Positions 63,742-64,000 of a DNA stretch of 64,000 nt are shown one piece after another (the first letter of the stretch is position 1; each line of letters opens with the position of its first letter). The notes beneath the pieces were generated by a model. The model searched no databases. It was not told where the DNA came from and saw only the letters and a program-made list of their open reading frames with translations. The position numbers were made by a program, and so were the translations under genes. Source of the DNA: Roseivirga sp. UBA6061 (GTDB lineage: Bacteria > Bacteroidota > Bacteroidia > Cytophagales > Cyclobacteriaceae); NCBI GenBank assembly GCA_002427745.1, contig DIYF01000152.1:43194-107193 (forward strand), in the 5' to 3' direction.

Positions 63742-64000
63742 ATGGAAGAGACCTTCCTGGAATTGATAGAAAAACACCAACGGATTGTCCATAAGGTATG
63801 TGGTATCTATCGGGATACCCCGGAAGATCGGGAAGACCTGTTTCAGGAGGTGGTGTTTCAGTTGTGGAAGGCTTACCCCGACTACGAGGGAAAAGCAGGG
63901 TCCACTACCTGGATGTACAGAATTGCACTGAACACCGCCATGGCGGTTTATCGCAGGAAGGCCGTCTCTATCGACCTGGAGGAAGACCTGGGTAATAAAT
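63742..64000 (+). CDS. ECF-type RNA polymerase sigma factor (3' partial)
   Basis: Eighty-six codons are visible before the window ends. They match sigma-70 region 2 of an ECF factor: LIEKHQRIVHKVCGIYRDTPE, DREDLFQEVVFQLWKAYPDYE (the -10 recognition helix) and STTWMYRIALNTAMAVYRRK. In Bacteroidota such factors often pair with a downstream anti-sigma protein, but that would be outside the window. The two-base gap after the serine hydrolase stop indicates co-transcription. Confidence 0.9.
   Translation, partial: MEETFLELIEKHQRIVHKVCGIYRDTPEDREDLFQEVVFQLWKAYPDYEGKAGSTTWMYRIALNTAMAVYRRKAVSIDLEEDLGNK

Overview
The window looks like a chromosomal segment of a Bacteroidota bacterium, most likely of the Cytophagales type. 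Moderate GC, weak Shine-Dalgarno sequences, many lipoproteins with a lipobox cysteine, PD40, DUF2911 and BNR-repeat secreted proteins, and a RAYT/REP system all fit that group, but no marker gene fixes the genus. There are no rRNA, tRNA or CRISPR loci.

Layout: 1-6079 is a carbohydrate operon: a CUT1 ABC importer (binding protein cut by the window edge, two permeases, MalK-type ATPase) followed by a cytoplasmic GH65 enzyme. The 3' end of the GH65 gene has been rearranged around an AT-rich hypothetical gene, and a diverged copy of the GH65 tail remains at 6958-7050. 7113-17852 holds a thioesterase, an orphan VioB-type ferritin-like protein, a tandem lipoprotein pair, a phosphoesterase remnant, a TetR/SDR pair sharing an identical operator, a VOC fusion protein, a P450 and a DUF2911 protein. 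17861-19156 carries three copies of a structured repeat around an M50-like protease gene. 19178-31294 contains Ntn amidases, KatG, an LRR lipoprotein, an amine-oxidase-like flavoprotein, an erythromycin-esterase-like protein and a membrane-linked XRE regulator.

31291-49392 is mainly a leftward series of small accessory genes: HAD phosphatases, DinB, SRPBCC and many unknowns. It includes an RNA-repair theme. An RNA-ligase gene is interrupted by one in-frame TAG (32874-33428) next to an IS4-family transposase. About 12 kb away, a polynucleotide-kinase-like gene overlaps a Thg1-like 3'-5' polymerase gene, with a DUF3841 gene downstream. 49610-54679 has an M23 peptidase, a MarR-DoxX pair with a shared operator, a deaminase, small unknowns and a RAYT transposase flanked by two inverted copies of its probable REP hairpin; further copies lie at 38.3, 41.1 and 44.9 kb.

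54907-64000 holds a 1032-residue BNR-repeat secreted protein, a frameshifted gene, a ProC-like reductase set among composite repeats, a divergent HxlR / degenerate SDR / SRPBCC module, and a secreted serine hydrolase closely followed by the start of an ECF sigma factor. Genes whose true start is internal to a longer open frame (ProC-like, 47699-48166, M50-like) have false N-terminal extensions coming from repeats.
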